This document shows, in pieces, positions 60,814-64,000 of a DNA stretch of 64,000 bases. Both the position numbers and the translations under genes were made by a program. The notes below the pieces were generated by a model. It was not told the DNA's origin. It did no database searches and saw nothing but the letters and a program-made list of their open reading frames with translations. Source of the stretch: Bradyrhizobium manausense (GTDB taxonomy: Bacteria; Pseudomonadota; Alphaproteobacteria; Rhizobiales; Xanthobacteraceae); contig NZ_JAFCKB010000004.1 in NCBI RefSeq assembly GCF_018130615.1, forward strand, positions 62,001 through 126,000. Direction: 5' to 3'. Each line of letters begins with the position of its first letter. The first letter of the stretch is position 1.

Positions 60814-61448
60814 AGCATGTAGCTTTTCACTGGTTTGCTCTTCTTCGGCGCATGGGCATCGAACCAGCGCCACATACGGTCCTCGGCTCGGTCCATTTCC
60901 TGCTGGTTGAAGGTCAGCTCGGCACCGACGACCTTGTCCCGCTCATCGTAGGCCATCAACTTCAAGGTGCCCCAAGTCAGCACGTCATGGTGAATCGGCT
61001 GTAGCTTGATATCTGCTTCCGTGCTGTCATTGGTCAGGATGCTGGCGTTCGGCGTGAACCGCACCCGGAGGGTGGTGTCGTTCTGCGGCCAGGAGCAAAG
61101 CTGGTCGAAGCCGAGCACATAGAACTCGCTGGGATTGCCGGTGGAGGTGAATTCGGGGTCCTTCTGTTCCACAGCGGCAATATCGGTCGGGTCGAGGAAG
61201 CGCTTTCCGACCGTATCGTAGACACTGAGGATGTGGAGCGGCTGAGTTACGAACTCGCCATGCCCATCCGTGATAGCCACGTCCTCCGTTTCCTGGACGA
61301 ACCACGGATACCGCTCCGCAACCTTCTCATATACGTCCCGGTAGGCCATGTTCATGTAGGTCTCGACCCGGGCCAGGTCGCCTGGTCCCGTCGTACCCAC
61401 CAGCGCCAGGCTGCGGATGTTGGTGATGAGCTGGGCTGCGGTAGGCAC
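60810..61448 (-). CDS. Head-tail adaptor (tail tubular protein A-like)
   Basis: A 212-residue protein: helical N-terminus (MPTAAQLITNIRSLALVGTTGPGDLARVETYMNMAYRDVYEKVAERYPWF) then beta segments with VYDTVGKRFLDPTDIAAVEQKDPEF and a C-terminal helix. This is the layout of connector proteins that join portal to tail tube. GTG start. It lies between the capsid module and the tube B-like gene. Confidence 0.7.
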   Translation of the reverse strand: MPTAAQLITNIRSLALVGTTGPGDLARVETYMNMAYRDVYEKVAERYPWFVQETEDVAITDGHGEFVTQPLHILSVYDTVGKRFLDPTDIAAVEQKDPEFTSTGNPSEFYVLGFDQLCSWPQNDTTLRVRFTPNASILTNDSTEADIKLQPIHHDVLTWGTLKLMAYDERDKVVGAELTFNQQEMDRAEDRMWRWFDAHAPKKSKPVKSYML

Positions 61449-61468
61449 GTTCTTTCTTTCAATTAGTT

Positions 61469-61488
61469 AGGGGCGTTACCCCGCCCCT
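61469..61488 (-). terminator. Weak hairpin after capsid-proximal exported gene
   Basis: AGGGGCG/CGCCCCT stem with a six-base loop. It may partly stop transcription after the capsid genes to favour their expression. Confidence 0.35.
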
Positions 61489-61493
61489 ATGGG

Positions 61494-61880
61494 CTACGGC
61501 TTCAGGTCGCAGTGAACACGCACGACGTCGCCAGATACGATTGTGCTGCTGGCCATGTCGCCATTGGACACCGAGATCGTGAGCCCAGACCGAGTGATAC
61601 GCAGCGGCTTGATGGCGCCGTTGGCGTCTTCGGCCGTGTGTGTGCATCCCAAGATGTTCGAGGCACCTTTAGGCGCAGGAACGTCGAAGGTGAAGCTGCC
61701 AGCCGACGCTGCGGCAGCATTCGCTGTAGCCCGGGTATACGTTGACTGAGGCGAAACCCCTTTGGGCTTCACCGCGCTGCGAACATTGATCGTAGAACTC
61801 GTGTCGGCCGCAAAGGCGGGAGCCATGAGGCTCCCTACCAATGCAGTCAACATGAGCAAGCGTTTGATTTGCTTGTTCAT
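61494..61880 (-). CDS. Exported protein directly after the capsid gene
   Basis: A 128-residue protein with an excellent Sec signal (MNKQIKRLLMLTALVGSLMAPAFA, cleaved before AD). The mature part is beta-like with two Cys (ILGCTHTAED and VHCDLKP) suited to one disulfide. It begins four bases after the capsid stop, a place usually held by decoration or head-completion proteins. Export is hard to reconcile with that, hence the interest. Confidence 0.65.
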   Translation of the reverse strand: MNKQIKRLLMLTALVGSLMAPAFAADTSSTINVRSAVKPKGVSPQSTYTRATANAAAASAGSFTFDVPAPKGASNILGCTHTAEDANGAIKPLRITRSGLTISVSNGDMASSTIVSGDVVRVHCDLKP

Positions 61881-61884
61881 GGCG

Positions 61885-63000
61885 CTACTCCACCGCTGCG
61901 GTGTAGTGGTGGATGGTGCCGAAGGCCTGCGATGTCCCGGAGGTGTTTTCGCAGAGCTGCTTGGCGCCAATCACATAGGAGAAGCCAGCCTCGACCTTTT
62001 GGCCGTGGTCCTTCTCCATGATGGTGATGACACCGCGGTCTTCAGGTGCGGACACCTTCTTGATCGCAGTGCCAGGCGTCAGCGGCACCTTACCGAAGCC
62101 GAGACCCAGGGCATTCTGTCCGAATAGGAAGTTGTGCGCGATCTGGATGCCGCCAGCGCCGGCAGTTGCTTCCAACATGCTGTCGTTGTTCAGCTCGTAG
62201 ATCATCACACCTTCATACTCACCGATGTAATCGGAGCCGCCGATGAGGTCGAACTCAGGACGATCCTTGTAGATGATCTGGTTCAGGAAGTCGGGATCAT
62301 CCTTCAGGTCGCGGATCGCCAGCGGGTGGGCTACATAGATCCACTTGCGGGCGGGAGCACCGCCCTCACCAGTCTTGATCTGGTACGGGTTCATGCGCAG
62401 GCCGCCGGACACGTACTTGCGCTTTGCCTGGAGCGCCAAGTTCTTGATGTCGGACAGCTTCAGCTTGTCGTCGGTGTTATCGACGTTCGCCTTTGCAGTC
62501 GCCGCGGTAGCGTTCCAGTTGGCATAATCGGAACCGTACCGGTAACGCTCCTGCACGCGGCCGTTGCTGGTGTTGAGGAATTCCGAGAGGATAACGTCTT
62601 CGGTCTTCTCACCCACACTGCGCTTCATCTCGAACGTATCGTTCTCCCAAAGGTCGAACGTCGCCCGGTTCTGGCTCATGGTATAACCATTAATCAGAAT
62701 CGGCACACGCTTGAGACCGATGGTGATGCTGTCAGTGGTTTTCACCAACTGCGCACCCGTGTCTTCCATCACAGTGGTGTCGGCCACCCATGAACTGAGC
62801 GGGACGCCAGCGGAGAACGGGAACTTGAAGGTGTCACCTTCACCCTTCTCGAAGAACTTCACGTTGATGATGTTGTTTTCACCGCTGCCCATAAGGCGCT
62901 TGAAGCGGTTGTCCTCTTTGTAACCCCGGAAGACACTATCAGCCACGTTTACGGGCTTGAGCGAACTGCCGGTTGCTACGTTTTCGGTAAATGTCGTCAC
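61885..63000 (-). CDS. Major capsid protein (N4 gp56/DUF4043-like)
   Basis: A 371-residue protein like HK97-fold major capsid proteins of the N4-gp56 or DUF4043 type. NVADSVFRGYKEDNRFKRLMG opens it, NGYTMSQNRATFDLWENDTFE, KWIYVAHPLAIRDLKDDPDFLNQI and LFGQNALGLGFGKVP are diagnostic. GTG start at 63000 with GAGGT upstream. Its scaffold partner lies just before it. Confidence 0.8.
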   Translation of the reverse strand: MTTFTENVATGSSLKPVNVADSVFRGYKEDNRFKRLMGSGENNIINVKFFEKGEGDTFKFPFSAGVPLSSWVADTTVMEDTGAQLVKTTDSITIGLKRVPILINGYTMSQNRATFDLWENDTFEMKRSVGEKTEDVILSEFLNTSNGRVQERYRYGSDYANWNATAATAKANVDNTDDKLKLSDIKNLALQAKRKYVSGGLRMNPYQIKTGEGGAPARKWIYVAHPLAIRDLKDDPDFLNQIIYKDRPEFDLIGGSDYIGEYEGVMIYELNNDSMLEATAGAGGIQIAHNFLFGQNALGLGFGKVPLTPGTAIKKVSAPEDRGVITIMEKDHGQKVEAGFSYVIGAKQLCENTSGTSQAFGTIHHYTAAVE

Positions 63001-63026
63001 TTACCTCACTTTCGTTGCGTTGTTGT

Positions 63027-63791
63027 TTAAACGCCGTCGTAGAAGCTCGTCCCGGGCTGACGCTGTTTGGGCGTCGGCGGGGCCTCGCTGCTGTTCATGG
63101 GCGTCCGTTCTTTTTTCGGCTGAGGAGGTTTGGCCGCACCCTTCTTCAAGGCGCGGTGAGCTTTCAGAGGAGAGCCACCATAAGCTTGCAATTCCTCATA
63201 CTCAGAGAAGATTTCCTTACCGCGACGGATTGCGTAGGCCACCACCTTGTTGGCTGGGACATCTCCGAGGGCTTGCACCTCGTCCTTGTCAGCACCAATC
63301 AGCCAGTTGAAGGCATCAAAGTACTTTTGAGTATCTTCGCCATACGCTTCGTCCATTGCCAGCTTCAATTCGCCCGGCTTTTCTCGGTCGAACTGCTCAA
63401 CCAGGCGCTGCGCATTGGCTTGCACCGGGTTGGCTGGCGGAGGCTCTTGGTTCAGGACGCTGCGCAGTGCGCTTACGTCAACACCTTGAGCTGCGGCAGC
63501 TTCTTCAATGGCTTCGTCGGTCAACAGTCCCTTGTCTTTGAGGGCCCTGAGGGTCCTCGTGACAGTGGCAAGTTGCCCGTTCGAGATATTTGCTTTATCC
63601 CGCCATTGCTTCAGCTCCGCATTCTCCTGCGGTTTTGGTTCTTCCTTCTGCTCTTCACCATTTGCTTCCGGTTTTGGTTGTTCAGTGCCCTCCTCGCCGT
63701 TGACGCCCTCAGCAGGCGTTTCAGGATCGTCGATTACTGTGTCCTCGCCGTTGGCGTTCGGTTGCAGTTGGTCCTCATCAGTCGTCGTCAT
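63027..63791 (-). CDS. Scaffold protein
   Basis: A 254-residue, very acidic and Pro/Glu-rich N-terminal region (about 1-60), central helices and a basic C-terminal tail (AHRALKKGAAKPPQPKKER) that would bind capsid subunits. Composition and place before the capsid gene match podovirus scaffolds. Confidence 0.72.
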   Translation of the reverse strand: MTTTDEDQLQPNANGEDTVIDDPETPAEGVNGEEGTEQPKPEANGEEQKEEPKPQENAELKQWRDKANISNGQLATVTRTLRALKDKGLLTDEAIEEAAAAQGVDVSALRSVLNQEPPPANPVQANAQRLVEQFDREKPGELKLAMDEAYGEDTQKYFDAFNWLIGADKDEVQALGDVPANKVVAYAIRRGKEIFSEYEELQAYGGSPLKAHRALKKGAAKPPQPKKERTPMNSSEAPPTPKQRQPGTSFYDGV

Positions 63792-63819
63792 TGTTCGCTA
63801 CTTCCGTGGTTGTAGTGCT

Positions 63820-64000
63820 CTACGCCGCTATTGGCGCCCCGAGCTGGGGGGTGTTCGTCGGCACGAGGCCTCCTACTGAATTCTTTGCTGCAGCTTCGGC
63901 AGCGGCGTTTGCGGCGGCCAGCTTCTGCGGCACGCCGTCTGTTACTTCCTGCATAAGTTTTGAGGTTTGGGGCACGCCAAGCAGCTCTAGGAAGCCGGGC
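63820..64000 (-). CDS. C-terminal part of a probable portal protein (partial)
   Basis: The minus-strand frame entering at 63999 reads PGFLELLGVPQTSKLMQEVT then an Ala-rich tail (KLAAANAAAEAAAKN...TPQLGAPIAA) and stops at 63820-63822. Portal proteins of podoviruses end in such Ala-rich tails and precede scaffold genes. Only the last 59 residues are visible. Confidence 0.5.
   Translation of the reverse strand, partial: PGFLELLGVPQTSKLMQEVTDGVPQKLAAANAAAEAAAKNSVGGLVPTNTPQLGAPIAA

Larger units (their letters stand above)
42471..64000. mobile_element. Integrated podovirus-like prophage with a mobilisation module (partial)
   Basis: Starts at tRNA-Thr and continues past the window. Gene content: tyrosine integrase, excisionase-like gene, MobA/MobL-type relaxase, VirD4-type ATPase, ArdC-type protein, then capsid, tail and lysis genes of podovirus type. 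No second copy of the tRNA 3' sequence was seen within the element, so one continuous element is favoured over two side by side. Base composition looks less GC-rich than the left flank. Terminase and the right boundary are not visible. Confidence 0.8.

Noticed and set aside
42546-64000. Two tandem elements at tRNA-Thr instead of one
   Set aside because: No second copy of the tRNA 3' sequence was found by eye between the mobilisation and phage genes, though a degenerate site could be missed.
1-64000. CRISPR arrays, rRNA operons or insertion sequences
   Set aside because: No regularly spaced repeats, rRNA genes or transposase with terminal inverted repeats were seen.

Overview
The window reads as a high-GC alphaproteobacterial chromosome, most likely Bradyrhizobium or a close relative in the Nitrobacteraceae. 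The basis is dense GC-rich coding, the protein repertoire (paired acyl-CoA dehydrogenases, CaiB, MHS and BKACE genes, PQQ dehydrogenase), small Tyr/Gly-rich exported proteins and Rhizobiales-style intergenic palindromic repeats. This is an inference from family resemblance; no rRNA or housekeeping phylogenetic marker is present. The DNA splits at a tRNA-Thr(TGT) gene at 42471-42545: ordinary chromosome to the left, an integrated element to the right that runs out of the window.

Chromosomal part, left to right: an acetylornithine deacetylase-type peptidase; a LysE exporter coupled to a NIPSNAP protein; an acyl-CoA dehydrogenase with an APH-type kinase and a divergent TetR regulator (a layout like known 4-hydroxyacyl-CoA catabolic pairs); a CaiB/BaiF CoA transferase, an MFS carrier, a BKACE enzyme and an MHS symporter, all on the minus strand; an NrtR-like degenerate Nudix regulator facing an SPFH protein and an NAD-kinase-like protein across two tandem 21-bp palindromes; the GDP-L-fucose pair gmd-fcl; an LpxL-type acyltransferase followed by an MFS pump; a ribose-type sugar ABC transporter with xylulokinase; a membrane PQQ dehydrogenase; another acyl-CoA dehydrogenase with an AraC regulator; tRNA-Gly; a tiny peptide gene whose leader is complementary to the 16S rRNA tail over 17 nt; a hybrid histidine kinase opposite a periplasmic binding protein; several small proteins; a UvrD-type helicase; a luciferase-like monooxygenase; a frameshifted GIY-YIG gene; tRNA-Tyr; a TrmH-family rRNA methyltransferase; and three small exported proteins.

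The integrated element (42546 to beyond 64000) starts with a tyrosine recombinase whose last 22 codons lie inside the tRNA-Thr gene in antisense, overlapped by an excisionase-like gene. Next comes a mobilisation module: a ribbon-helix-helix-like protein, a MobA/MobL-type relaxase, a VirD4/TraG-type coupling ATPase and an ArdC-type antirestriction protein. After two strong terminators the rest is a podovirus-like late module on the minus strand, read right to left: probable portal C-terminus, scaffold, major capsid protein, an exported protein, head-tail adaptor, tail-tube B-like protein, a second exported protein, a GNAT-like protein, three internal or ejection-type proteins, a third exported protein, a beta-helix tail spike, then lysis genes including a nested lipoprotein. 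Genes overlap by a few bases almost throughout, consistent with one co-translated unit.

Two points deserve most attention. First, a phage capsid/tail/lysis module and a conjugative mobilisation module appear to share one element. Second, four proteins encoded among the virion genes, including the tail spike, begin with Sec-type signal peptides, and three of these are cysteine-bearing in their mature part. That is unexpected for particles assembled in the cytoplasm.
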